A stretch of 64,000 nt of DNA, taken from assembly GCA_030278955.1 (NCBI GenBank), contig JAOANR010000011.1, positions 31,190,403 through 31,254,402 of the forward strand, written 5' to 3'. The position numbers and the translations under genes were made by a program. How positions within the stretch are numbered: the first letter of the stretch is position 1; every line of letters starts with the position of its first letter. Positions 52,401-64,000 of the stretch are shown here, one piece after another. The DNA is from Hygrophila difformis. Lineage: Eukaryota > Streptophyta > Magnoliopsida > Lamiales > Acanthaceae. The notes under the pieces were generated by a model. The model saw nothing but the letters and a program-made list of their open reading frames with translations. It had not been told where the DNA came from and ran no database searches.

Positions 52401-55400
52401 AAAATCAAGTTCACAACCCCAAACCAAGCAAAGCCAACCTCCTCCAAGCTCAACTACAAGATTTGGCAAAAATCCCCAATTTTCGTCACTAGGGTTGACA
52501 ACCCCAAAACCACCCCAAGAACTCTTCAAAGATGGGAAAAGAAGCCAAGAATTTACTTACCAAAGGGTATATAACTGATCCCCCAACTCCCTTTGAGCTC
52601 AAAGTTGCAAATCTCTCTCAATGACTCTATTTTTGCTCCATGGCTCTCAAAAACGGGATTGTGCCCTAGCTTCAAGTGTTAAAGTGGTGGAAATGAAGCT
52701 AAGGGCTGATTTGGGGTGTTTAAAGGGGTGTGGGTCGGTTATGGGCATGGGTTGGGGTGTTGGACCACTTGTCTTGACCACCTTGCACCCACTTGAATAC
52801 TTAAGCTCTTATTCACTTATGGGTTTGAACCCACTTATTCTTCCACTTGTTAAAACTTACCTACAAAATACTCATAAAATAAATCCTTGGTTAATTAACC
52901 ACAATTAATTAAATTAATTATGTGTTAATTAAATTGGGGTGTTACAATCCCTCCCCTTAGGATCATTCGTCCTCGAATGCAAGAATATGGATTAAGTAGG
53001 TTACCTCATTGGTTTGGAGTCAAATCCAATTCAGGATTTCGCTCCAACATGCTGTCCTCGGTCTCCCAAGTGGCATCTTCTGCACCATGTCTAGACCAAA
53101 GTACTTTAACCATCTTGATCACCTTATTGCGAAGTACCTTCTCCTTGGTATCCAAAATCGCCACTGGTTACTCCTCATACTCCAAGCTATCATCCAACTC
53201 CACCTCATCCGGTTGAATGATCTTGCCGGGATCGGAAATGTATTTCCTCAATTGCGATACATGAAACACGTTATGCACATTCCCTACCTCGGTTGGTAAT
53301 TCCAAACGGTAGGCCACCTTCCCATCTTTCTTGATGATCTCGAAGGGACCTATAAACCGGGAACTCAATTTTCCTTTCTTCCCAAATCGTCTCAAATCCC
53401 TCGTCAGTGAGACTCTCAACAGTACCCAATCACCAACAACAAACTCAATGTCCCTTCTTGACAAGTCTGCATAACTCTTCTGACGGTCCTGAGCTTCCTT
53501 CATTCTGTCTCTGATCACCCGGACAATTGTAGTGGTTTGCTCAATAAGCTCGGGACCCATCACCACTCGCTTTGAAGGATCATTCTAACACAAGGGTGTT
53601 CTGTGCTTCCTTCCGAATAAGGCCTCGAAAGGAGCCCTACGAAAACTCGCGTGGAAATAGTTGTTGTAAGAGAACTCCACCAACGGCAAGTGTTCCTCCC
53701 ACATCCCCTGAAAGTCCATAACACAAGCCCTCAACGTATCTTCCAATGTTCTGATGGTTCTTTCTGTCTGCCCATCAGTCTGAGGGCGCCACATCGTGCT
53801 CATACAAATCTGAGTGCCAAAAGTTGCTTGCAACTCCTTCCAAATTCTAGGCAAGAATCTAATTATCTGGAATCACTGTCTGCAATGATCTCTCTCGGCA
53901 CCCCAAACCGTCTAATCACATATTGAATATAAGCACCTGTCAAATGCTGCATACTCCAAATTAACCTCCTAGGTACCACACCGTGTTCTTGGTCAGACGA
54001 TCTACAATCACCCAAATGATGTCTAACTTGTTCCTCGTCTTAGGCAGCCATGTGACAAAATCCATAGCAATGGACTCCCACTACCACATGGGAACCTCCA
54101 AAGGTTGCAATAACCCCAAAGGTCATATATGTTCTGCCTTAACCTCCTGACAAGTAGGGCACTTAGACACAAACTCAGCAACTTCCTTCTTCATGCCCTT
54201 CCACCAGTGATTGTGTCTCAAGTCCTTGTACATCTTCATTGCTCCCGGATGTACAGAGTAAGGTGTACAATGTGCTTATCCCATAATCTTCCTTTTTAAC
54301 ACCTGATCCTCGGAAGGCACACACTAACCATCCTCAAGCTTGATCACGCCTCTGCTATCAATCGTGAATCCGTCTGCCTCGCCTTGTCGAATCTTGGCTC
54401 TTAAGTGCATCATCTCCTGACTCACAGCTTGGCTCAATCTGAGCTCCTCGAGTAGTGAAGGTACCGCTGTCATAGCGTTTAACCTCGCCTTCATACCATA
54501 GGGGATTGCCACAATTTCCTCCTTCTCCGATTCTTGCCTCAAAAGCCAAGGGAGGGTAATAGTGTGCAGCGTGTGTCCCTTTCTGCTAAGTGCATCAGCC
54601 ACACGGTTCGCCTTCCCTTCAATGTACTGAATGCTAGTGTCATAGTCCTGCAAAGGTACATCTTTCCTCAATAACTAAGTCAGGGGTCGAGCACTACTTA
54701 CGAACCCCTCAATGAACCTCCTGTAGAACTCTACTAACCCAAGGAAACTACGTACCTCACAGACAGTAGTTGGTGGATTCCACCCCAACACTACTTCCAC
54801 CTTAGCTGGATCCACAGAAATTCCTTAACCGAAATGGTATGCCCAAGAAAAGCAGCCTTATCCAGCCAGAATTCACACTTGAAAGCTTGTCATATAATTT
54901 GTGCGCTCTGAGCACCTGCAAAAATGTTCTGAGATGCTCCTTTTGAGTCTGTAGATCGGGAGTGTGTACCTATATTCATCGATGAAAATGACCATACACA
55001 CGTCCAGCCATGGTCTGAACACACGATGCATCAAGTTCATGAAGACCGCCGGTGCATTAGTCATTTCGAACGGCATCACTGTAAATTCAAAATGACCATA
55101 ACGTGCTCGGAAGGATGTTTTCTCGTGGTCCCCTTTTCCCTACTCGAATTTGATGATATCTGAATCTTCAATCAGTCTTAGAAAACATTGAAGTGCCCTT
55201 CAGTTGATCAAACAAGTCGTCAATCCTTGGTATTGGATACCGGTTCTTGACCGTCACCTGATTAAGTCCGCGGTAATCGATGCACATCCGCAACTCTCAT
55301 CCTTCTTCCCACAAAGATTACCGGTGTTCCCCAAAGCGAACCGCTTGGTTAAATGTGTATCCTTTATCAAGTAACTCCTTAAGTTGCTCCTTCAACTCCC

Positions 55401-58400
55401 TTGATTCTGCAGGAGCTATACGATAGGGAGCCTTGGCAAAAAGCGTTACACCTGGCACCAAACCTATGGCAACTCTACCTCCAGGGTATCTCATCGGAAT
55501 TACATCGGAATATCCTGAGATGATAAGAATTAGTGACACTGTTGGTCTTGATGTAGGTGGTATGATCTCGTGCACATAGCAGATATGCGCCGGGTAACCT
55601 GTTCTGTTTTAATACCGCAAAAAAATGGAGGATACAACTCGAACATTAGGGTAATAGATCACTTCCTCACCTTCTTGATTGACGAAAGATATTCTTGGTA
55701 CTCTGAGATCCAACCTCGTATGGTACTTGGACAGCAATCCATTTCCCAGTATGAGATCAGAATCCGCCAAGTCTAGTACCATGAGATCAGTGTTGAACTC
55801 TCGAATCCTTTATAATTATACGTGCATTGGGTCCTATCCATCCACTTCATATGATATCACCAGATGGTAATTACACAGAAAGATGATAAGTCATCAAAGG
55901 TCCCACCCGGTGTTCGGATATCATATCTGAGGACATAAGTAACACGGTGTCCGAGTTTAGCACGTTGTCAACAAGTATAATACCTACACATTCAAAAATA
56001 TGTGGCACTATCCTCATAATGACTTGCAATAACACAGCATGCTCCACTTAGCGCTGGTAATATTCTGAACTGCCATGTCCCCACTTGCTCCAAAGTGAGG
56101 AACTTAACTCCTCTTGACATCCATCATCTGAGGGATTTAGAATGAGATCGCAAGGCATAGCAGATCGCCTCCCAAGTGAATCTTGATCTCTTCGCAAACT
56201 TGTTCTCACAAGTTCGCCATCAACGTAGCGCTGAACCCACAAGATGCCTATTAGGATGAAATGGATCAACTCTCTGTCCATGATTCATGTTCTGCATAAC
56301 CGATAACATCTGTGGCATAAGCTGAATGGAATCCAAAGGCATAGGCCTTAGTGGTAGTGGTGGTGAAACTGGTTCGTCCTCATCGCGAAGTCCTCATGAA
56401 CTCCCAACCGTTCATCTGAATGAAGGCCCTTCTCTGTAGTGAGGTCATTCTTTCACCGACATTATACTGCCAATCGTCACAAATTATTGGTCCCGAATTT
56501 CTATGAGGCCTTTCCCGCCTCTCGGTTTCCAACTCTGCGCGACGATATCCTGTACTCAAACATAACAAACCATTGAGTAACATTCGGTAATGATACCGAA
56601 TATCAATTAAGTAAGTATAGATCTCCCGGGATATCCTTATGGAGTGATCGTGGTTTGGCTCACAAACCAGAACTCAATCTCATAAGGTACGCAATTATCC
56701 CAAAAATAATGCAATACAACAGGAATATACACATAATCTAATGCAAATCCTATACAATATGCATTCCCCCACACACGTCACCACATGCTTGTGTCAAAGT
56801 TCTAAGCACATAAGAGCACACATGGCTCTAATACCAACATGTAACGCCCCAAAAATTTTAAACCAATTTTTGTGACGTCACTGCCGTGTTATCTCCCTTA
56901 AACTGTTGGCCAATCTATTTAAGTTTGATAACACGAAGCCTGGTAATCAGAAAATCCAACACAGCATAATATCAGAGTAACAGAGTAAGCAACAGAAATA
57001 AGTCCATCATATAATCATAACATCTCGGCTACGAGCCTCATACAGTACCTCGCCTCGTTACTCATATCTACCTGTCCAAAATATCAAGTACAAGGAGGAA
57101 TGACAAATGATTGGTTCACAGACCAATTCCAATTCATAGTAATACTCAGAAATATCAAACAAGTTACAGAAAGATAACGTAGGGCCTAATATAACATGTT
57201 AGTCAACAACATAATAATGCAGTCCTACTAGATCACTCAGCCCCAAACCCATCACTATGATCATGCTCTGCGTCCTCCTCGGGAGTATCTATAAGAAAGA
57301 CAAAATGCAAGGTGTCAGTACATAAAGTACCGAGCAAGAGTAGGAAAAGCTGGGAAACAGGGAACAAGATTTCAGAGGTAAATTAACAGTTATAAAATAG
57401 CATAATTAGATAATTAAATAAACATTACACCGTCCCATACCGGTGCTTCAACCACGTCATACACTGCAAAACAATTATAAGATGAATGATGGATGATGAG
57501 ATGAAATGTTATGACCTAAAGTGTCTATCTACCCTAAATGTAGCACAGAAGTATGCCTAGCGCGCAACCTAAGTACCATGGTCGGTATTCCTCTCCAAAT
57601 AGGTTCCACTCCCCTAATGGTCAGAAGAGATACCCACAGTGCCCCGCCGCGGACACTAACAACTGAAATAAGTGGCTTACGGTCATGGCGGGTACTAGCC
57701 CAGAGCATCCCGCTCTATAAGGCCAACATACCATGATAAGATACTAACTATGCCCAGTCGGATACCGACTCGTAAACATAGTTAGGATATGTAATATCCT
57801 CGAAAGCATAAATCAACACAGATCACAATCACTAGCCCAGAGCATCTCGCTCTCGAAAGCCAACATGCCAGGATAAGATACTAACTATGCCCAGTCGGAT
57901 ACCGACTCGTAAACATAGTCGGGATGTCTAATATCCTTGAAAGCATAAATCATTACATATCACAACCATTTTACACAATGTCTAGTCGGATACCGACTCG
58001 TAAACATTTAGTGTAAATTATCGGTCCGCAGACTACGTACAATATTCGGGTTGCCAACCCCATATCGGCTCACAACAGTACCGCATGAGTTAGACATGAT
58101 CGAGGGTGTGCCGTCCCACATATCGACACTCGACGCACAAACATAGTGATAGAAGCAACGCAAGATTCCATCCTAGACTAAGGCTCGGTGAATCTTCTAA
58201 GTTCAATCAATACTCATGATAGGCACTAACATATCCTAGATCAATTTTAAGCATATTTCGAGACCTAGAAATGAGTGAGGAATGATAAAATACGAAAAGG
58301 GGACGAAAAACGGAAGAAAACAGCGAATCGGCACGCCGGAGACACCCTCGGGTTATAAATTCCTATTTTAAATTTTTGAAGGAGTCATTATCTCTGAATT

Positions 58401-61400
58401 CCGATTGCATATTTGAAATCCTTGTTCCGAGTAGGGTCAGATTCATATATGGTTTGCGAAAATCGGATTAGAAACGAGTAAGTTAGAGCCGATTCAAGTT
58501 TGTGGGTTTTTGGGTGCACAGGAGGCGCCAATTGTGGCGCTCCAAGCCCCTTTTGGGCGCCGCAAAGGCATTGCGGCGCCCAAACTGGGCACCAACACAG
58601 CAGAGGTGCCACAGTGGCGCTCCAGGCTAGTTTTAGGCACCACCAAGGCTCTGTGGCGCCTAAACTGAAGACTTCAAGGGCTGGGGCGCCGCAGCGGCGC
58701 TCCGGACCACTTTTAGGCGCCACATAGGCTATGTGGCGCCTCTGAAGCTTCCGCAGAGGCAGAATTTCGCGAAATTCACTATTTTCTTCCAATTTTCCCC
58801 ACAATAAGCTAAATCCTACTCTTGCCTTGTGTTTTGGAGTCCCCAATACTTCAATCTCAACTCCCAAGCTTCTCCAAACACCAAAGCAAGCTATAGTCAA
58901 GAATCAAACAACAAAACATCAAGAATCATCCAATAATGTGAGTTCAACCCACATGCAAGTGTTCTTGAGCTCAAATTCAAAATGCCCAACCAAAATCGAA
59001 CAAAGAGCTTACCTAACTGCCAAAACAAGATTCAAGCTCCAAAATCAAGTTCACAACCCCAAACCAAGCAAAGCCAAGCCTCCTCCAAGCTCAACTACAA
59101 GATTTGGCAAAAACCCCCAATTTTCGTCACTAGGGTTGACAGCCCCAAAACCACCCCAAGAACTCTTCAAAGATGGGAAAAGAAGCCAAGAATTTACTTA
59201 CCAAAGGGTATATAACTGATCCCCCAACTCCCTTTGAGCTCAAAGTTGCCAAATCTCTCTCAATGACTCCATTTTTGCTCCATGGCTCTCAAAAACGGGA
59301 TTGTGCCCTAGCTTCAAGTGTTAAGTGGTGGAAATGAAGCTAAGGGCTGATTTGGGGTGTTTAAAGGGGTGTGGGTCGGTTATGGGCATGGGTTGGGGTG
59401 TTGGACCACTTGTCTTGACCACCTTGCACCCACTTGAATACTTAAGCTCTTATTCACTTATGGGTTTGAACCCACTTATTCTTCCACTTGTTAAACCTTA
59501 CCTACAAAATACTCATAAAATAAATCCTTGGTTAATTAACCACAACTAATTAAATTAATTATGTGTTAATTAAATTGGGGTGTTACAGTCTGTGCTTTCA
59601 CTTTGTATTTGGAGAGAACATTCTGCGGGATACGTGTTTATTCTCTTTGTTGTTATGATATATTCGTATGTATGTATGATGGTATATATGTTAATATTAT
59701 AAACGTAATAATTACTTACTATTAATAGCAAATAAATAGCGCGTAAAACGAAAGTAATAATGAAAGGTAATAATGACGATGAAACAAAGGGAGTAATTTG
59801 TTGTATTGAGAGAGTGTAAGTCTGTATCAAGGTACACATATTTATAGGCACATTCTACCGCCATTACATCTAATAATAATAGTAAATTGATTGTTGGGTA
59901 ATTAAGCAGCCACATAGTGTCGACGTCGAAGCTCCACAATGCATGTATATGGTCAACGTCGATGCCTTTGTAAAATTTGTTTACTATTGAATCAATGCTA
60001 TTTATTAATTGACTTGCCGTCTACATCTGTTCTCTCCGTCCCTGCAATAGTGCAATGTATATACTTAACAAAGTAACAAACAAACACATACTGTGAATGT
60101 TGTTACAGGATCATGCTGGGCACATCTTTGGTGTTGATTCCACTCCAATGATAGAAAAGCTGGAACAATACAATGAAATTTTAAAAGTAAGTAGTTTGAT
60201 CTTCTGAAGACCAAACAGAGAATATTTCACATGGGCAAATGCTGAAACAACTCCTTTGTGATTTTTGATTTTATTAAAAAATCTTTGTGATGCGGCAGGC
60301 TCTAATGAAAGCTCTATACATTATTTTTGACAGTTATTATCTCTATATAATTTCCTTTCTTGATTAATTCACAATGTGGCACTTTTAATACTTCAGAAAG
60401 TTGTTGGAGTGCTGCAGAGCCACAGTGGGGCTGGTGGTTTGCATGAAAACACTATGCTGCTTGTTATGGGAGATCATGGGCAAACCCTCAATGGTGACCA
60501 TGGAGGAGGCGCTGCTGAGGAGGTGGCATCTTTCTTCAGTTCTTTTAATGATATATAATTAGCCAATAAATGACCTTAACCATCAAGCATATTATGCAGG
60601 TGGAAACAGCAATATTCGCATTGAGTTCAAAGAATCCTTCAACTACACTACCAGCTACAGCTGGTACTTCATCTTGCCAGCTTGATATGGTACGTGTATT
60701 ATGCAGAGGAACATTGCTTGAGTTCTTGTAGTTGGCATGCATCAATAATTTCTGTTTAGGAAATGGTTTGAACTATATTACCAACTGCATTGAATATGCC
60801 AATATTTGTATTGGTCTAAATTGATATTTGTTATATCAAAACTATGTTATCTCATAACTCCTTTGAAAGATTCCTCTTATCCTCAATGGATACTTGTGAA
60901 TTTGTTGGGTGATTAAAAGGTGGCAAGGTAGATACCCTTTACATAGTATTAGAAAAATAAAATATTGCTAAGCTTTATCAAAACATGAAAACCCATATAT
61001 CTAATATATTTTGTTGTTCCTACCTACAGCTACAGCTCATACAATAATGAACTAGCATTTATTAAGTATCATTGAAGAATCTGTGGCTTGTCTCTCCGTT
61101 CACTTATAATGAATTAGCATTAGTGAATTCATTTTTTATCATTGTCCATTTAACAATTGCTTTGGACTAGTCATTTAAGCCACATTCTTTTATCTAATTT
61201 GCTTGAGTTTATTTGCAAAGGTGTTCATGAGCACTCCATGACTCATACTGTTGTTGAATTACACATGCCGGGTCCTTGACCGGCTTGATTGGCTCTTTCA
61301 TTAAAAAGAATTTTCTGTGCTACATTTTAGGCTTGCCGAGCATTGTTGTATGCGTGTCTGTCTGTACCTTTTACTATGATGAATATGCAATTCTTCTAAA

Positions 61401-63772
61401 TGTTATTTTGTCTGATGTTATTTACAGCATGGAAGGAGGATATGTGTTGGCTCTATTCAACAGGTGCATTAGTTACATTTGTGACTGAATACTCTAAATT
61501 TCTTTAAAAATAATTATTTAAAAAAAGAAAGTATTGTATGAGGAATCTATTGAAGCATTCTTTGTAGCTTGATTTTGCAGCAACTGTATCTGCCCTGCTT
61601 GGTCTTCCATTCCCTTTCGGAAGGTATGTCTTGCAAGAATCCTTTGAAAGCTCCTCTCCTATCTTCTTTTTTTCTTTACTCCCAAATGTCCTGCATTTTC
61701 TCAAAGCTACTGTGATGTGTGTGATTTTTCGAGGAAACCGAAATTCTCTTGAAACCAGATTCGCTGCTTTGTTCCTGTAATATATGATTTTCTGGATGTG
61801 ATTCCTATCTTTTCTTGTTAATTATTATAAGAAGCCACAAAGAAATAATCCATATGCTATCTGCAAAAGCTATTTTTTTTGTGCTGTTAATGAAAGGCTT
61901 AACTTCTGAATGTTATGCTTTGAGCATCACATTCAGGAACCTGGTATATATTAAAATAGTTAGATGGATAGTGATTTGAAGTGCGACTAGAACAATAGAA
62001 TTTTAGAAACAGAAAGTGACTCTAGGATTTGTGATATGGCATTAGACATTTGAGGATAGGCACAATAAAAGACTAATTATTAGAGCATTATGTGACATAG
62101 CCTTTACTGATAATTCTCAAGAAAAGTAAATGGACAAAGCAAAGAAGCCTTTTCACTATAAATTCATATAGATTTTATAATTGTCCTCAACGATTAATCT
62201 AAACAATAATTTCAACATCTATTGAACCTCAGAAATCCATGTATAATATGCAGTTTCTTAAAATGTTGTCAACTATCGTAAAAGAGAAAATTAACCATTT
62301 AAAGGTTTTTTTTTTTTTTTTTTTTTTTTAAATTTCAGCATGAACATAAAATAGAATATAGGTCTGAGTGCTCCAAATAGAAAAGTAATTATGTGAATAA
62401 TTAGGCAGACATATGAAATAGAGAAAGGAAAGAAGAGGAGAGGTGGAGTGGAGACTAGACTCTGGAGAGCATAGACAGTAAATTTTGCAAAGTACCAGTT
62501 GTGATGAAGAGAGTGAAGAAAAAGTTGTTCTGCTGGAAGGCAAGGTGTTCTTTTTCCAATTGTCCTTTACTTTTTTCAACAAATAAATATGGAAATAAAA
62601 ATGGAACCTTCGTTAGCCACATGCCACAGGAAGATACCTCCAAGTCTGCACCTTTTTAGTGCCTTGAGCCACTGCAGTGTGCTTGATAAATTCAGTGCGT
62701 TTATGTGTTCGGAGCCAAAGGTCTTAGTTATATCATCACTTCCTGTCCTCCATGTGTTGTTGGTTTTCTGCTTCTTTCTGCTGTTATTTGATACGATATG
62801 GAATCATCATTTAGCAATGCTTTTTATCGTGAGGGATTCTATATTTCCTGTAACATGTTTTCATAGTTGTATCTCTTGTTGTGTGAGTTTGTTCTTGTAT
62901 GATTGCAAATTTGCAATACCTATTGAGAGATACTGATACTTAGTATTGCTGCGGAAAAATGAAACAGAGTATAATAGGATAGTTTGGATACATAATGATC
63001 AAGTAATTGACACTGTTTATTGTTTTTGTTTGATCCTTCTATGAAACCAGAATCACAGAAATTATCGATGTTTCAATCTATTATTGGATGTTACATTATT
63101 TCCTCAGGTCCTGAATAATATTAAATTATAATCTGTAATCTAAGATTCTTCTACGGAAAAAATTCATTAACAAATGCTAGAAGTCTGCTGTGCTATTTTT
63201 TTTTTTAATATTTATTGTTATTATTCCCTCCATCCCATGAAGCTTGTTGCATTTCTTTTGGGCATGGAAACTAAGCTGGGGATAGATTAGTGTGTAAAAT
63301 GGGGTAATTAGTGATTTATGTGATTTTTGGTAGTGCATTTGAAATTTTAATTGATTTATTTATTGATGTTGGGCGATGTTTGTGAGTTGGGATTTATCGA
63401 TGATAATGGGTGTTGAATTTTAGTTGATTTATTTATTAATACTATGTGATGGTAGTGGGTTTAAATTTAAAAATCTTACCATTTTTACAAATTTAACAAG
63501 TGAAGCAAAACGGCCCAAAAAGGAAATTGTAGCAAGTGAAGTGGACGGAGGGAGTATTATTTTTTGTGGTTGTTTGGAGTTCTCTATATGGAATGAATTT
63601 TAAAAAGTTTTCACCTATTTTCAGCATTGGGCGAGTTAATTCAGAACTGTTTTCCTTAGCTGGAGGTGCATGGAATCCAGAATATCCATCCACTGTTGGT
63701 GATGAAGATCCTTCCAGAGTTGATTCTTGGATGCAAAATTTTGTCAATGTCCTGTGTATTAATTCTTGGCAG
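46405..63772 (+). CDS. PIGO: GPI ethanolamine phosphate transferase 3 (PIG-O/Gpi13 type), N-terminal part, 11 exons
   Basis: Adds the phosphoethanolamine bridge to the third mannose of the GPI precursor in the ER. Exons: 46,405-46,688; 46,799-46,833; 47,020-47,141; 48,927-49,016; 49,128-49,247; 49,361-49,444; 60,109-60,186; 60,397-60,522; 60,600-60,689; 61,568-61,623; 63,625-63,772. All borders are GT..AG and frames agree, giving 411 codons so far. Residues about 20-45 form a signal-anchor ([17 protein letters not shown]). The lumenal alkaline-phosphatase-like domain shows [12 protein letters not shown] (metal-binding Asp), [19 protein letters not shown] (the nucleophilic Thr region), [15 protein letters not shown] and [14 protein letters not shown] (metal ligands). 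The C-terminal multi-membrane half lies beyond the window. Intron 6 (10.7 kb) holds an antisense retrotransposon, yet the exons look undamaged. Confidence 0.95.
47142..48926 (+). other. Intron 3 of the PIG-O gene
   Basis: 1785 bp, U-rich like plant introns. It contains one coding-like patch at 48,196-48,351, described separately, and otherwise nothing recognisable. Confidence 0.8.
48196..48351 (+). pseudogene. Coding-like fragment in intron 3
   Basis: An open stretch of 51 codons plus stop, starting after a TGA at 48,193 and ending TAA at 48,349-48,351, with balanced codon use unlike the surrounding AT-rich intron. Residues such as [15 protein letters not shown] and [15 protein letters not shown] look like a real protein tail. 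I do not recognise the family. It has no start codon of its own. It might be the 3' end of a captured or retroposed gene, or an alternative terminal exon. Confidence 0.35.
49551..49657 (+). repeat. Tandem duplication, 2 x about 53 bp, in intron 6
   Basis: Two adjacent copies beginning TTAA(T/C)TCCTATGCAA(A/G)CATC and ending GAATAAGAAGTTAATAA, with a few differences. Confidence 0.85.
50197..52946 (-). repeat. 3' LTR (left copy) of the intronic chromovirus
   Basis: 2750 bp, flanked on the inside by the minus-strand polypurine tract AAGGGGAGGGAT (52,958-52,947). Contains a GGCGCC hairpin array at 51,881-52,102 and repeated CCAGTCGGATACCGACTCG words at 51,110-51,360. Confidence 0.9.
51881..52102. 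repeat. Array of GGCGCC hairpins in the LTR (left copy)
   Basis: Three perfect or near-perfect stem-loops in a row: TTTGGGCGCCGCAA/TTGCGGCGCCCAAA (51,908-51,940), TTTAGGCGCCAC/GTGGCGCCTAAA (51,990-52,022) and TTAGGCGCCACATA/TATGTGGCGCC (52,072-52,098). Stem sequences differ between hairpins in a paired way. Confidence 0.8.
53006..53980 (-). pseudogene. Chromovirus integrase C-terminal half and chromodomain, broken
   Basis: On the minus strand, the last part of the integrase core ([19 protein letters not shown], carrying the DDE glutamate region) is followed after a stop near 53,585 by the GPY/F-like segment ([22 protein letters not shown]) and the [12 protein letters not shown] linker. A TAA stop at 53,170-53,168 then interrupts the frame. 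Beyond it the same frame continues with [15 protein letters not shown] and [13 protein letters not shown], a chromodomain, to a TGA at 53,008-53,006. Intact chromodomains direct integration by reading histone marks. At least two stops make this copy non-functional. Confidence 0.85.
53981..54790 (-). pseudogene. Chromovirus RNase H end and integrase zinc finger, broken
   Basis: The minus strand encodes [20 protein letters not shown], the C-terminal hallmark of the gypsy RNase H (54,324-54,671). Further on, after stops, come [19 protein letters not shown] and [13 protein letters not shown] (about 54,130-54,240), the HHCC finger of integrase. Several in-frame stops separate the pieces. Confidence 0.8.
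54791..55900 (-). pseudogene. Chromovirus protease-reverse transcriptase, broken
   Basis: The minus strand shows the RT thumb-to-palm pieces: [20 protein letters not shown] and [10 protein letters not shown], where the usual FIDDI catalytic motif has become FIDE, a lost aspartate (54,873-55,079). An N-terminal RT piece with [20 protein letters not shown] lies at 55,318-55,575. Upstream, about 55,900-55,680, are protease-like words around [10 protein letters not shown]. Multiple frameshifts and stops are present. Confidence 0.8.
55901..56825 (-). other. Remnant of the gag region, not recognisable
   Basis: Between the protease remains and the PBS the sequence is too short and too damaged for a gag gene. 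ORFs of 67-77 codons show no gag or zinc-knuckle motif. Confidence 0.5.
56826..56839 (-). other. Primer-binding site of the intronic chromovirus
   Basis: The minus strand reads TGTTGGTATTAGAGCCATG directly after the LTR-terminal TTACA. It is the initiator-Met tRNA site with one change (TATTAGAGC for TATCAGAGC). Confidence 0.8.
56840..59587 (-). repeat. 5' LTR (right copy) of the intronic chromovirus
   Basis: 2748 bp, nearly the same as the left LTR with scattered substitutions and a few short indels (for example CCGCCGCGG against CCGCGG). Carries the second GGCGCC hairpin array at 58,523-58,745. Confidence 0.9.
58523..58745. repeat. Array of GGCGCC hairpins in the LTR (right copy)
   Basis: Same array as at 51,881. 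The middle hairpin is damaged on one arm (AGGCACC in place of AGGCGCC). Confidence 0.8.
62306..62329. repeat. Poly(T) run of 24
   Basis: Homopolymer inside intron 10 of the PIG-O gene. It could mark a minus-strand poly(A) retroposon, but no SINE or LINE motif follows. Confidence 0.8.
63234..63554. mobile_element. Stowaway-like MITE (321 bp) in intron 10 of PIG-O
   Basis: Left TTCCCTCCATCCCATGAAGC and right complement CTCCCTCCGTCCACTTCACT, with TA on both sides (63,232-63,233 and 63,555-63,556). It lies only about 70 bp upstream of the exon 11 acceptor. Confidence 0.8.
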
Positions 63773-64000
63773 GTACGTGTTTTCCTAGTTTCCTACCTAT
63801 ATGAAATAAAGTTCTGGCAGTGGCATTCCTACAATTCATTTATCAAACTTGTTGAATATGGTAAGATACTTGTATATATAAAAGTTTTCAGCTAACAATT
63901 TGGGTGTTTGTAGGAGAGGTCAAATTAACATAACATCTACTTGGACAAGTCAATTTGCATTGCATTAGTATTTAGCACTTTTAAGTTTTAATAATATGGA

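Larger units (their letters stand above)
50197..59587 (-). mobile_element. Degenerate chromovirus (Tekay/Del-like) in intron 6, antisense to PIG-O
   Basis: LTRs at 50,197-52,946 and 56,840-59,587 begin TGTAACGCCCC and end GGGGTGTTACA. The TSD is GTCTG (50,192-50,196 and 59,588-59,592). Element orientation is minus: the PBS lies next to the right LTR and the polypurine tract next to the left LTR. The 3.9-kb internal region holds broken protease/RT/RNase H/integrase/chromodomain pieces and no recognisable gag. The LTRs are very similar to each other, so the insertion is not ancient even though pol is ruined; the element may have been copied in its broken state. Confidence 0.92.

Noticed and set aside
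62306..62600. Minus-strand retroposon ending in the poly(T) run
   Set aside because: No SINE or LINE motif and no convincing TSD.

Overview
This window is nuclear DNA from a flowering plant, most likely a eudicot. The evidence is AT-rich non-coding DNA, short plant-type introns with GT..AG borders, chromovirus and Tat-type Ty3/gypsy elements primed by plant tRNA-type sites, Stowaway-like MITEs, tRNA-derived SINEs, a Helitron and a plant-type GPI ethanolamine phosphate transferase gene. I cannot name the species. About two thirds of the window is transposable-element DNA, much of it nested and datable by target-site duplications (TSDs). Only one ordinary host gene is evident.  Layout. 1-4.6 kb: a gypsy-type LTR fragment split by a 1.2-kb Mutator-like element (9-bp TSD), then a deleted antisense Copia element with PBS, then a CACTA-like end. 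4.7-6.1 kb: a Harbinger-like MITE and a LINE 3' end carrying an RNase H-like fragment. 6.1-8.8 kb: an antisense Copia remnant that has lost its integrase. 9.2-13.7 kb: a Stowaway-like MITE, two SINE copies with long TSDs, a 2.9-kb Helitron and a further MITE. 15.5 kb: a 150-bp foldback. 15,706-27,898: a Ty3/gypsy element with 2.65-kb LTRs and an intact gag-only ORF; its 5' LTR is interrupted by a 4.8-kb LTR-type insertion full of AATTCGAATT palindromes. 28.3 kb: a third SINE and a Helitron 3' end.  29,731-42,293 holds the most remarkable object: a complete, very young Tat-lineage gypsy element (660-bp LTRs differing at one base, TSD CCTTT). It has intact gag-protease and RT/RNase H/integrase ORFs that overlap by ATGA. 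On the opposite strand, between pol and the 3' LTR, lies a four-exon gene with its own TATA box, predicted to encode a protein of about 1007 residues with a plant mobile domain (PMD) and a coiled-coil tail. All three introns fit GT..AG rules and keep frame.  42.3-46.4 kb: MITEs, a 37-bp LINE stub with TSD, and local duplications. 46,405 to beyond the right edge: the PIG-O/GPI13-type GPI ethanolamine phosphate transferase 3 gene on the + strand. Eleven exons (411 codons) are visible; the C-terminal membrane region lies outside the window. Its intron 6 has been enlarged to 10.7 kb by a 9.4-kb antisense chromovirus (50,197-59,587, TSD GTCTG) whose pol is broken and whose LTRs carry arrays of GGCGCC hairpins. 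Intron 10 carries a Stowaway-like MITE.
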